17,347 nucleotides of DNA, from the NCBI GenBank assembly GCA_964503665.1, contig CAZDAR010000049.1, forward strand, positions 1 through 17,347. The letters are read 5' to 3'. How positions within the stretch are numbered: position 1 is the stretch's first letter; every line of letters starts with the position of its first letter. Position numbers and translations under genes: made by a program. This document shows, piece by piece, positions 6,904 through 13,698 of the stretch. The notes beneath the pieces are model-generated. The model saw only the letters and a list, made by a program, of their open reading frames with translations, was not told the DNA's origin and ran no database searches. Origin of the DNA: 40-80 sp964503665 (lineage in GTDB: Bacteria > Bacteroidota > Bacteroidia > Flavobacteriales_D > Crocinitomicaceae).

Positions 6904-7029
6904 TAACAAGGGTTTTGTGAAATGGGGGCTTAACGGTTAAATTCAAGGTTTGTACTTCTATCAAACAGTAGTGCAAAATTGAAAGTTCCTACTTCTAATT
7001 CCCCCACTTCACAAAGCCCCGAACCGTTA
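6904..7029. repeat. attC-like imperfect hairpin at 3' end of the ParB/nuclease unit
   Basis: Begins TAACAAGGG and ends CCCCGAACCGTTA. Main stem: 6914-6928 with 7001-7015 (14 of 15 pairs, one A-C mismatch), flanked by GGG/CCC (6910-6912 with 7017-7020) and TAAC/GTTA at the very ends. An alternative 8-bp pairing TAACGGTT (6931-6938) with AACCGTTA (7022-7029) and an inner GTTTG/CAAAC hairpin are present. Size (126 bp), bulged stems and TAAC...GTTA ends resemble large integron attC sites such as the Vibrio VCR. It starts 24 nt after a stop codon, as attC sites do. No integron integrase is in the window. A large transcription-termination or REP structure is the alternative. I see no gene or site in 7030-7157. 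Confidence 0.5.
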
Positions 7030-7157
7030 TTTCTAACAATCTCACTATAAATCCAATGTGAATAGTTTTAAACTAAAAAATATCTTATATTATTGAAGTT
7101 ACAAATTATTGACTTTGCTTTAAACTTCTTTCATTTTATCATAAATGAAGATATTCT

Positions 7158-7345
7158 TTAACCCGTTGGGTGAAATTAAAAAAAGATTGATTTTTCCGTC
7201 AGTTCGAGTGATTTTTCGTAGTGAAACGAAGAAAAATTGTATCGAGAACTAAATAAAAATACTTCTCGATACAAAATTCCCTTCACTTCGTTGCAGAAAT
7301 TTCACTCGAAGTGACGATTTGAAGTAATTTCACCCAACGGGTTAA
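7158..7345. repeat. 188-bp palindromic element: 21-bp perfect TIRs around two opposed REP-like units
   Basis: The outer arms at 7158-7178 and 7325-7345 are perfect 21-bp inverted repeats (core ACCCGTTGGGTGAAATT). Inside, 7197-7251 and 7260-7316 are two divergent inverted copies of one unit (GTCAGTTCGAGTGA... and its counterpart CACTTCGAGTGA..., each ending TTGTATCGAGAA). Units with this TTCGAGTGA / TATCGAGAA wording recur between genes in many flavobacteria. The layout matches a REP doublet (BIME/REPIN) nested in a MITE-like element. It has no coding capacity. It lies immediately downstream of the minus-strand lipoprotein gene and could also influence its mRNA 3' end. Confidence 0.7.
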
Positions 7346-7356
7346 TATATTATTTT

Positions 7357-7773
7357 TTACTGCTTTTCAAAAACTGGATTCACTCCCAAACTTGAAACCA
7401 TTTCAATTTCTGTATCGGACAGTTTTCTGAAATGAAATTCTTGAGTTGTCCCAGCAACAGTATAAGAAAACTTATATTCTGTGTTGGATTTTATTTCTTC
7501 ATCAACGTTTACTTCAACTGCTCCTGTAGTATTATAATTTTCTAACATTTCTTTAAAGCAAGTCGTTGTTTGAGAAGCTATCTGACAAACATTATTACTT
7601 GTAAACTTGTAGCCTAAGCCAGAAGAATCTTCCCCATACATTTGAAGCCAAGTTCCGTGAATCCAGCCTGGAGGGTTAAAAAACTGGTTGTTACCATTTG
7701 AACCTGAATTGTCATCAGAAGAACAACCAAGTAATACTATTGCCATAAAAAAGACGTACACTAATTTTTTCAT
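7357..7773 (-). CDS. Small surface-type lipoprotein
   Basis: 138 aa starting MKKLVYVFFMAIVLLGCSSDDN: a lipoprotein signal peptide with lipobox LLGC and Cys17 as the lipidated residue. The acidic SSDD right after the cysteine fits the lipoprotein export signal that sends Bacteroidetes lipoproteins to the cell surface. The mature part begins with a low-complexity Ser/Gly/Asn linker, then GWIHGTWLQMYG and a series of short beta-type segments with two cysteines (NVCQIA, TTCFKE). That is compatible with a small lipocalin-like or beta-barrel domain. No enzyme motif is visible and the function is unknown. It stands alone, divergent from the XRE gene. Confidence 0.75.
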   Translation of the reverse strand: MKKLVYVFFMAIVLLGCSSDDNSGSNGNNQFFNPPGWIHGTWLQMYGEDSSGLGYKFTSNNVCQIASQTTTCFKEMLENYNTTGAVEVNVDEEIKSNTEYKFSYTVAGTTQEFHFRKLSDTEIEMVSSLGVNPVFEKQ

Positions 7774-7933
7774 AGTTATTTAGATTTAAAAATCTCACAA
7801 TATTAGAAGTTTCAACTCTTTATTCCTTACGGGTTTCCTCATTCCGAACAAAACTTATCAAATATTATAAAATTTTATCGAAAGATACAAATATGTGTCT
7901 GTGTTTTTTAAACTGAATGTGCAATTTTAAATC

Positions 7934-8152
7934 GTGTTAGAAAATGAAGAAATAGAGTTAATAAAAACAGTAGGAGAGAAAATAAGACAGAAAAGAACTG
8001 AACTTAATTTATCTCAAGAGCTGTTGTCTTATGATGCGAATATTCCGAGAAACCAAATTGGAAGAATTGAAAGAGGAGAAATCAGCACATCCATTACTAC
8101 GCTTCATAAAATTTGTAAAGCCCTAAAGATTGAGATTAAAGATTTATTCTAA
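7934..8152 (+). CDS. Single-domain XRE/Cro-type HTH regulator
   Basis: 72 aa from a GTG codon; an in-frame TAA at 7928 leaves no earlier start and there is no in-frame ATG nearby. Residues 10-70 form a classic five-helix XRE domain: GEKIRQKRTELNLSQELLS, then PRNQIGRIERGE for the recognition helix, then TTLHKICKALKIEIKDLF. With no extra domain it is probably a DNA-binding dimer. It is divergent from the lipoprotein gene (160-nt gap) and ends just before a bidirectional terminator. Its target is unknown; self-regulation or control of the neighbouring lipoprotein would be the simplest guess. Confidence 0.85.
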   Translation: MLENEEIELIKTVGEKIRQKRTELNLSQELLSYDANIPRNQIGRIERGEISTSITTLHKICKALKIEIKDLF

Positions 8153-8158
8153 TAAAAA

Positions 8159-8187
8159 AGCCTACCCAAATTAAAAATAGGTAGGCT
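8159..8187. terminator. Bidirectional terminator hairpin
   Basis: AGCCTACC (8159-8166) pairs perfectly with GGTAGGCT (8180-8187). The A run at 8153-8158 becomes a U tract on the minus strand, so it best serves the broken minus-strand gene at 8225-8493. It also closes the XRE gene ending at 8152, though the plus-strand tail (ATTATT) is weak. Confidence 0.7.
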
Positions 8188-8224
8188 ATTATTCCGTAAT
8201 TATAATATCTTACATTTTATCCCT

Positions 8225-8493
8225 TTAGTTATAATCTACATTTCTATCAGCAATCAGATAATCAAATTTTTCTTCTAGTTTCTGTAAAATATCTTTTTTG
8301 ATTGTGTTGAGATTACATTTGTTCAATAGTAATTCAAAATCTTTTTTAAGTCTGTTTATTACCTTGTAAGATTTGTTTTTAGACCTTAAATCATTTCAAT
8401 AATTCTGTAGACTTCCCTTGTAGTCGTTTGAGACATTAGGTTATTTGCTGTAAGTAAAATAAATATTAGTTGTAGTATAATATTCTTTTTCAT
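8225..8493 (-). pseudogene. Frameshifted small secreted/exported protein gene
   Basis: On the minus strand a signal peptide (MKKNIILQLIFILLTANNLMSQ) starts at 8493 and runs into TAA at 8386-8388 after 35 codons (...REVYRIIEMI). In another frame the protein continues without interruption as DLRSKNKSYKVINRLKKDF...LIADRNVDYN to the TAA at 8225. Adding one A to the AAA run of the GAAATG shortly before the stop joins the two parts as RIIENDLRSK. The repaired product would be about 88 aa, with a lysine-rich helical mature part of unknown function. It starts 5 nt after the preceding frameshifted T9SS gene and ends before the terminator at 8159-8187, so the two probably formed one transcript. It could be a true pseudogene or a homopolymer sequencing error. 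Confidence 0.65.
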
Positions 8494-8498
8494 TGTGT

Positions 8499-9202
8499 TT
8501 AGTTTTTAATTATTTGTGTTATCTTAACAGTGTTGTTGTTTGTTACTTTTAAAAAGTAAACACCTGATGATAACCTTGTTGTGTTTATGTTGTCAGAGGA
8601 TTTGTTTAATTCCTGAACAAGACAAATCTTCCCCGAAATATCATAAATTTCTATTTTTAAAGGAGTTGTTTTGCTTTCAATGTAGATAAAATCTTTTGTC
8701 GGATTGGGATAAATTCTAAAATGTAATTCCTCTATATCTTGAACAGACAGTGAAGTATTATAATAAACTACCTGATTGTTATTATTTCCCGTTATCACTA
8801 ACTTTTTAAGGTTGTCGCCTTCTCCCGTAATTGAATAATGAAACGAATATGCTGAATTATCCCAAATAAAATTAAAGTAAAGTCCTTGATAATAATTATT
8901 TTCTGTTATTTCACAAGCCATAGCGGGAGCATAAAATTATCTATTGTGAAATTGTTGTCATCAGGAAAAGAAAGTCCGTCTGCCATTCCTCCATAGCAAA
9001 AGTCTATGTGAAAAACAGAATTAATACTGTCAATTTCTAATGTTGATTCATTAATCTCTTCATTTTGAGGTAAAAAATGGTCTTCTCCATTAATAACCAA
9101 TTTTTCTAAGTACCAAGTATTTCCAACAAAATCGTCCTGCTGTGCCAATAAAATAAATGTACTCATAAAGACCAGTACCGAGCAAAGTAATTTTGATTTC
9201 AC
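8499..9202 (-). pseudogene. T9SS type A sorting-domain protein, frameshifted
   Basis: The first part (9202-8906) begins with a signal peptide (MKSKLLCSVLVFMSTFILLAQ) and continues QDDFVGNTWYLEKLVING... to NNFTIDNF, then leaves frame. The second part, in another frame, continues APAMACEITENNYYQG... and ends in a typical type IX secretion sorting domain (FRIYPNPTKDFIYIES, IEIYDISGKI, LSSGVYFLKVTNN, ending TQIIKN). One extra T in the TTTT run near 8939-8942 would join them as DNFYAPAMACE. The intact protein would be about 235 aa: secreted, then carried across the outer membrane by T9SS. The GNTWYLEKL opening is common in flavobacterial secreted proteins with a small beta-rich domain. The two halves should not be treated as separate genes. 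No catalytic motif seen. Confidence 0.8.
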
Positions 9203-9428
9203 AGTATAGTTGTTTTAGTTAATATACTTTAAATTCTCAGATAATATGTGATATGTAAGAGTTCTATTTTGAAATTTAATAAATAATTTAAATATTGATG
9301 AGAAATCAAATATACAAAACTTTCTTAATAAATAGTTAAAAATGACTGTGTTTTGTCTTTCAGGGTAATTTTGGTTTAGAGTTTCCTGTAGCATTAATAT
9401 ATAACTTAGAATCCACAACTCTTTTATG

Positions 9429-9436
9429 TACTTTTG
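9429..9436 (+). promoter_or_regulatory. -7 promoter box of rlmD
   Basis: TACTTTTG matches TAnnTTTG, with a weak -33 (TTAG at 9406-9409, 19-nt spacer). Transcription would start near 9442, which excludes the TTG at 9434 as the rlmD start and supports ATG 9458. Confidence 0.6.
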
Positions 9437-9457
9437 CAGCTTGTTTATCTATGTAAA

Positions 9458-10873
9458 ATGTCAAGAAAAAATAAAAAAGAAAACATTGTTTTCGAGAAGG
9501 TAAAGGTTTTGGATGCAGGTTCCAAAGGAGTTTCAGTGGCTAAATCTCCTGAAGGGCAAGTTATTTTTATTCCAAACGTGGTCCCGGGAGATGTGGTTGA
9601 TGTCAGAACAACCAAAAAGCGCAAAGCTTATTTTGAAGGCAAAGCCATTCGTTTTCACGAATATTCAGCCGATAGGACTGAGCCTGTATGTGTTCATTTT
9701 GGTGATTGCGGAGGTTGTAAATGGCAGAATATGACTTACGAAAAACAGCTTTTTTACAAAAACAATGAAGTCTATGATCACTTAAAACGCATTGGTAAAG
9801 TAGAATTACCTAAATTTGAACCTATCTTAGGAAGTGCAAAACAATTCTTTTATCGCAATAAAATGGAATTTTCTTTTTCCGATGCCCGATGGATTACCGA
9901 AAAAGAAATTGCAGAAGTCGAGCATATAGATAGAGGCAATGCCCTTGGTTTTCATATCCCAAAGATGTGGGACAAAATACTGAATATAGAAAAATGTCAC
10001 TTACAACAAGACCCATCGAATGAGATTAGAAATGAAGTACGTGATTTTGCTACTAAAAACGGCTTGACCTTCTTTAACGCAAGAAACATGCACGGTCTTC
10101 TTAGAACAATGATGATCAGAACTACTTCTATCGGAGAAATCATGGTTCTCGTACAGTTTTTTGAGGATGACAAAGCAGGGCAGAAATTACTTTTAGATTT
10201 CTTAGCCGAGCGTTTCCCTGAAATTACCTCGTTATTATATGTTGTAAATAGTAAAGCCAACGATACCATTTATGATCAAGATGTCATTCTCCATAAAGGA
10301 AGAAACTATATCTTAGAAGAAATGGAAGGATTAAGCTTCTCTATCAATGCAAAATCTTTTTATCAGACCAACTCTGATCAGGCGTATGAGTTATATAAAA
10401 TTACTCGTGACTTTGCTGGACTCACGGGCAACGAATTGGTTTTTGATTTATACACCGGAACAGGGACTATCGCTCAGTTTGTGTCAAAACAAGCTAAAAA
10501 AGTAATCGGAGTAGAATCTGTGCCAGATGCCATCAAAGATGCTAAAATCAATGCGGAAAGAAATAATATCACCAATTGTGAATTCTATGTAGGAGATATG
10601 AAAGACGTGTTTAACGATGCGTTTATTGCTACACACGGCATTCCAGATGTCATTATTACTGATCCACCACGAGATGGAATGCACAAAGATGTGGTGCAGC
10701 AATTATTGAATATCGGCGCTCAGAAAATAGTGTACGTAAGTTGTAACTCGGCTACTCAAGCCAGAGACCTCAACTTATTAGACGAAGTATATAAAGTAAC
10801 CCGCGTGCGCCCTGTGGACATGTTCCCTCAGACGCATCACGTGGAAAACGTAGTTTTACTAGAAAAGAGATAA
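9458..10873 (+). CDS. rlmD: 23S rRNA (uracil-C5)-methyltransferase RlmD/RumA family
   Basis: 471 aa from ATG 9458. It makes 5-methyluridine in 23S rRNA using S-adenosylmethionine. In order: a TRAM-type RNA-binding domain (about 12-75), a 4Fe-4S site with Cys78, Cys84 and Cys87 in CVHFGDCGGCKWQ plus Cys180, the FYQTN motif (301-305), a SAM-binding DLYTGTGT (330-337), DPPRDG, and the catalytic VSCNSATQARD with Cys429 as nucleophile. All key residues are present. It has its own promoter just upstream and converges on the minus-strand lipoprotein gene with only 10 nt between stops. The family also holds m5U54 tRNA-type enzymes; the Fe-S cysteines favour RlmD/RumA, though which rRNA position is methylated cannot be read from sequence. 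Confidence 0.9.
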   Translation: MSRKNKKENIVFEKVKVLDAGSKGVSVAKSPEGQVIFIPNVVPGDVVDVRTTKKRKAYFEGKAIRFHEYSADRTEPVCVHFGDCGGCKWQNMTYEKQLFYKNNEVYDHLKRIGKVELPKFEPILGSAKQFFYRNKMEFSFSDARWITEKEIAEVEHIDRGNALGFHIPKMWDKILNIEKCHLQQDPSNEIRNEVRDFATKNGLTFFNARNMHGLLRTMMIRTTSIGEIMVLVQFFEDDKAGQKLLLDFLAERFPEITSLLYVVNSKANDTIYDQDVILHKGRNYILEEMEGLSFSINAKSFYQTNSDQAYELYKITRDFAGLTGNELVFDLYTGTGTIAQFVSKQAKKVIGVESVPDAIKDAKINAERNNITNCEFYVGDMKDVFNDAFIATHGIPDVIITDPPRDGMHKDVVQQLLNIGAQKIVYVSCNSATQARDLNLLDEVYKVTRVRPVDMFPQTHHVENVVLLEKR

Positions 10874-10883
10874 ACTCCGCTTT

Positions 10884-11369
10884 TTAGTTCTCGAACTTAA
10901 TTTCAAAAATAGTAACAACCTGATTTTCGACTACATGCTCAAGTACGAAAATCAGGCTTTTTGTTTTTACGTCATAAGATACCCTTGGGTTCTCAAGCGG
11001 ATAATATCCCGCCTTGCCTTTGCAATAACAAAAGACCCCAAAGAGTGATTGTGTAGGTTTTATATTCTTGAACGACTTCTTTAGCATAGAGTTATCGAGC
11101 TCAAATACGATTTCCTCGTTATAGTGTCCGTCCATATAACTCTCGTCCATATTTTGTTTGTAGTGATAGATGAAAACGGTTTTGTCTTTGTCGTCCTCTA
11201 GGTTATAATACATCTGCCCCGTGTCATCTTTCTTGATCACAAGCTTTTTGCCTTGGTGAATCTCTGAAGGACACTCCACATCTTCTGGACAAGGAGGAAC
11301 AAGAGCAGTGTTTTTCTGAGTGGCACATGACACAAGGATAAAACTAAGTACTACTATAAAATATCTCAT
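10884..11369 (-). CDS. Lipoprotein of unknown function
   Basis: 161 aa; MRYFIVVLSFILVSCATQ is a lipoprotein signal peptide with lipobox LVSC and Cys15 as the lipidated residue. The mature part has a Cys-containing PPCPEDVECP stretch, a FCYCKG motif, and otherwise alternating beta-type segments. I do not recognise a family. There is no acidic run after the cysteine, so surface export is not indicated and the periplasmic face of the outer membrane is more likely. Its start lies 3 nt after the stop of the FHS transporter, so the two are almost certainly cotranscribed. The 3' part contains, on the opposite strand, the probable rlmD terminator. Confidence 0.75.
   Translation of the reverse strand: MRYFIVVLSFILVSCATQKNTALVPPCPEDVECPSEIHQGKKLVIKKDDTGQMYYNLEDDKDKTVFIYHYKQNMDESYMDGHYNEEIVFELDNSMLKKSFKNIKPTQSLFGVFCYCKGKAGYYPLENPRVSYDVKTKSLIFVLEHVVENQVVTIFEIKFEN
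10919..10968 (+). terminator. Probable rlmD terminator inside the convergent lipoprotein gene
   Basis: CCTGATTTTCG (10919-10929) and CGAAAATCAGG (10946-10956) form a perfect 11-bp stem with a 16-nt loop, followed by CTTTTTGTTTTT. It lies 46 nt after the rlmD stop and wholly within the coding sequence of the minus-strand lipoprotein. Confidence 0.7.
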
Positions 11370-11372
11370 AAT

Positions 11373-13115
11373 CTAATGGTTTGATTCGGGTTCTATGACA
11401 TCAACATCTATTCCTTGTTTCTTAAGAATGCTCTTCACCAATATAGAAAACAGCGCTAAATACAGAAAACAGATGACGGCTATTATATACGAATGGTGAA
11501 TGCCAATGATATCGGCTAATTTTCCCTGAAAAGGAGGGATGATTCCTCCACCTAAAATCATCATCACTAAGAAGGCAGAGCCTTGAGAGGTATATTTCCC
11601 TAATCCTAAAAGCGATAGATTAAAGATGGCAGGCCACATAATGCTACAAGCCAATCCGCCAGATAAGAAGGCATAAATAGCTAAGGTGCCGGTTGTGAAA
11701 AGCCCAATCAGCATAGCTATAATCCCTAAACAAGCAAATATAAATAAGGTGCGAGCAGGTTTGTCTTTTGAAATAAAAAAAGCAATAATCTGAATAATTA
11801 CACAGAACACATAATAATATAAAGGTGTCATATCGTGACCCGAAATGACATTTACAGATAAAATGACTGAGAAAGCAATCAGCGGAACAATAACCATTGC
11901 AATTATTCTCTTGTTCTTACTGAAATTAAAAACAGATACAGCTCCTGCCCAACGTCCAATCATCAAACTCCCCCAATACATAGAAATATATTTAGCCGTT
12001 TCTGAAACTGCCATGCCGCCAAAAGCTTGCTCTTGTAGTAATTCGCCAAGATTACTTCCGATGGATACTTCTACACCAACATAAATAAAAATAGCCAACA
12101 TCCCCAAAACCAATTGTGGATATTGCATCGCTCCCCAACCTTCTTTACTCTTTTTAGAGCTGATATAAGCATAGACAAGTCCGCCCACTACAACAATCAA
12201 CGCTCCGAAAATCCAAAGCATTCGTTTTTGCTCTAAGGGATGCTTAAGTTCGAGTATGTTATTCTCTAAGATTGTTATTTCTGAAATAGTGTTTGTAGTT
12301 GTATTTGTTTTTAAGCTAGTTATCTCCGTTTGATAATCTTCAATTTTCTGAGTAACCTCACTTTTATAACTGCTAAATATAGGTGTAAACATCACTGCCA
12401 AAAGAACAGTCATCACCACTAACATCGTCAGTGCTTTTTTTGAAGTCTCTACTTTCTCGTCAGAAATACCACTGGGTAATTTTTTTGAAAAAGCAAAAAT
12501 TCCAGCTGCAGTAACAAATAAAATGCCAACACAGATGTATAACCAAACCACTTTATCCAAGCCTAAACTAGCGATTTGTTCATCAGATACAGAAGCAGCT
12601 GTGCCAAAAAGCGCTAAACCAACGATAATAGGCCCGATGGTTGTCCCAAAGGAATTGATTCCGCCGCCTAGATTTACTCGACTTGCGCCTGTTTTAGGAT
12701 CTCCAAGCGAAATTGCAAACGGATTAGCAGCAGTTTGTTGCAGCGAAAAACCAAGTGCAACAACAAATAACCCGACTAACATTGCGGCATAGAGGTTTAC
12801 TTCAACAGCAATAATCATCGCCACTGCTCCTAGGGCAGAGAATAATAATCCATAAATAATACTCTTCTTATATCCCCATTGCCCGACTACGTCTTTTCCG
12901 CGGAGCGTACCTAAAGCAAAGAGAAACAATGCACCGAGATAATAAGCTGTATAAAACGCAAAGTCAATCAGTTGTGATTGAAACTGATCAAGTTTGAAAT
13001 AACTTTTGCAAAACGGAATAAAAATACTATTCCCTGCAGCGATGAAACCCCAGAAAAAAAATACGATAACTAGGGTGTATAAAGCAGGGTAATTGGTTTT
13101 TGTGGATGCGTTCAT
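11373..13115 (-). CDS. FHS-family (FucP/GluP-like) sugar:H+ symporter with an inserted loop region
   Basis: 580 aa integral inner-membrane protein of the major facilitator superfamily. Hallmarks of the fucose/glucose-galactose permease branch: FFFWGFIAAGNSIFIPFCK (19-37), LGFSLQQTAANPF (121-133), RVNLGGGINSFGTTIGP (146-162) and YVGVEVSIGSNLGE (345-358). Usual members are about 410-440 aa with 12 membrane helices. This one has about 90 extra residues in the middle (roughly 230-320): two added hydrophobic segments (about 230-248 and 299-318) around a hydrophilic, probably helical loop rich in Glu, Lys and Thr (250-298). It lies upstream of the lipoprotein gene in one operon and is divergent from rpsO. 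I found no perfect promoter box on its strand. It probably imports a hexose or a related sugar; the substrate cannot be fixed. Confidence 0.85.
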   Translation of the reverse strand: MNASTKTNYPALYTLVIVFFFWGFIAAGNSIFIPFCKSYFKLDQFQSQLIDFAFYTAYYLGALFLFALGTLRGKDVVGQWGYKKSIIYGLLFSALGAVAMIIAVEVNLYAAMLVGLFVVALGFSLQQTAANPFAISLGDPKTGASRVNLGGGINSFGTTIGPIIVGLALFGTAASVSDEQIASLGLDKVVWLYICVGILFVTAAGIFAFSKKLPSGISDEKVETSKKALTMLVVMTVLLAVMFTPIFSSYKSEVTQKIEDYQTEITSLKTNTTTNTISEITILENNILELKHPLEQKRMLWIFGALIVVVGGLVYAYISSKKSKEGWGAMQYPQLVLGMLAIFIYVGVEVSIGSNLGELLQEQAFGGMAVSETAKYISMYWGSLMIGRWAGAVSVFNFSKNKRIIAMVIVPLIAFSVILSVNVISGHDMTPLYYYVFCVIIQIIAFFISKDKPARTLFIFACLGIIAMLIGLFTTGTLAIYAFLSGGLACSIMWPAIFNLSLLGLGKYTSQGSAFLVMMILGGGIIPPFQGKLADIIGIHHSYIIAVICFLYLALFSILVKSILKKQGIDVDVIEPESNH

Positions 13116-13203
13116 AAGTAAAAGGACTTGTTTTTGGAAAGGTTAAAAGTAAGATAAATTCAGCTAAAGAGCTTTATCATCCAAAATAATTTTAAGTATA
13201 GTG

Positions 13204-13233
13204 TTGTGGGATATAAAAATAAGAGTAAATTTG
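13204..13233 (+). promoter_or_regulatory. rpsO promoter
   Basis: TTG (13204-13206), a 19-nt spacer and TAAATTTG (13226-13233) match the Bacteroidetes -33/-7 consensus well. The start of transcription is expected near 13240. Confidence 0.75.
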
Positions 13234-13239
13234 CACTCA

Positions 13240-13260
13240 TATTCAGGAAACACCTGAATA
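13240..13260 (+). promoter_or_regulatory. 5'-UTR hairpin at the start of the rpsO mRNA
   Basis: TATTCAGG (13240-13247) pairs perfectly with CCTGAATA (13253-13260) around an AAACA loop. Given the promoter position, the transcript would begin with or within this hairpin, 31 nt before the ATG. It could protect the 5' end or be part of S15 autoregulation. The dyad could instead be a DNA operator. Confidence 0.5.
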
Positions 13261-13291
13261 CTACATAAAAATCATTAAAAATAATATTGGC

Positions 13292-13561
13292 ATGTATCTT
13301 ACAAAAGAGTCAAAAGCAGAGATTTTCACTAAACACGGTGGTTCTGCAACAAACACAGGTTCTGCAGAAGGACAAATCGCATTGTTCACTTACAGAATCA
13401 ATCACCTTACTGAGCACTTAAAAAACAATCGTAAAGATTTCAACACTGAGCGTTCGCTAGTGAAATTGGTAGGAAAAAGAAGAAGCCTTCTTGACTATCT
13501 AATCAACAAGGATATCAACAGATATCGTGAAATCATTAAAGAATTGAAAATTAGAAAATAA
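13292..13561 (+). CDS. rpsO: 30S ribosomal protein S15
   Basis: 89 aa, the normal length for S15. It binds 16S rRNA in the central domain and helps form the small-subunit platform. Recognisable blocks are HGGSATNTGSAEGQIALFTY RINHLTEHLK (here split by a space), then HN-type KNNRKDFNTERSLVKLVGKR and RRSLLDYL, with the four-helix pattern and the Arg-rich KRRSLLDYLINKD patch. It has its own promoter and terminator, followed by pnp, a gene order widely conserved in bacteria. Confidence 0.97.
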   Translation: MYLTKESKAEIFTKHGGSATNTGSAEGQIALFTYRINHLTEHLKNNRKDFNTERSLVKLVGKRRSLLDYLINKDINRYREIIKELKIRK

Positions 13562-13568
13562 TCATTTG

Positions 13569-13588
13569 GGGGCTTTGTGCCCCTTTTT
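13569..13588 (+). terminator. rpsO terminator
   Basis: GGGGC-tttgt-GCCCC followed directly by TTTTT, 8 nt after the rpsO stop codon. Confidence 0.85.
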
Positions 13589-13603
13589 GTTTATATATAT
13601 TTG
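13574..13603 (+). promoter_or_regulatory. pnp promoter overlapping the rpsO terminator
   Basis: TATATTTG (13596-13603) is a full -7 match. TTTG at 13574-13577, in the loop of the rpsO terminator, is a possible -33 with an 18-nt spacer, slightly short of the usual 19-21. Confidence 0.5.
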
Positions 13604-13698
13604 ATTAAAAAGTTTGGTTTTTCATTGGGGTAACACAACAACTACTACAACAACAACAACACAACCCTAAGTTTAACTTTTATTTTAAAAACAAGTTT
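13604..13698 (+). promoter_or_regulatory. pnp leader with G-free ACA/CAA-rich tract
   Basis: About 90 nt of 5' leader. From 13632 to 13666 it has no G and almost no T, being made of ACA/CAA repeats (CAACAACTACTACAACAACA and so on). Such a tract should stay unstructured. It could be a ribosome standby or translational enhancer region, or a PNPase binding stretch for autoregulation. The position suggests control of pnp translation; mechanism unknown. Confidence 0.4.

Noticed and set aside
8499..9202. Two separate genes, one a signal-peptide protein and one a T9SS tail protein
   Set aside because: The two frames join into one ordinary T9SS cargo protein if one T is added; a tail without signal peptide would not be secreted.
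9215..9418. 67-aa minus-strand reading frame
   Set aside because: Composition looks random, there is no start context, and it lies in the intergenic region carrying the rlmD promoter.
9434..9457. Upstream TTG start for rlmD
   Set aside because: The TTG lies inside the -7 promoter box; ATG 9458 gives a normal RlmD start.
13182..13189. TTATTTTG as the transporter -7 box on the minus strand
   Set aside because: It misses the conserved A of TAnnTTTG and has no -33 element at the right spacing.
13632..13666. Repeat array or CRISPR-like repeat
   Set aside because: It is a simple trinucleotide-type low-complexity run with no spacers.
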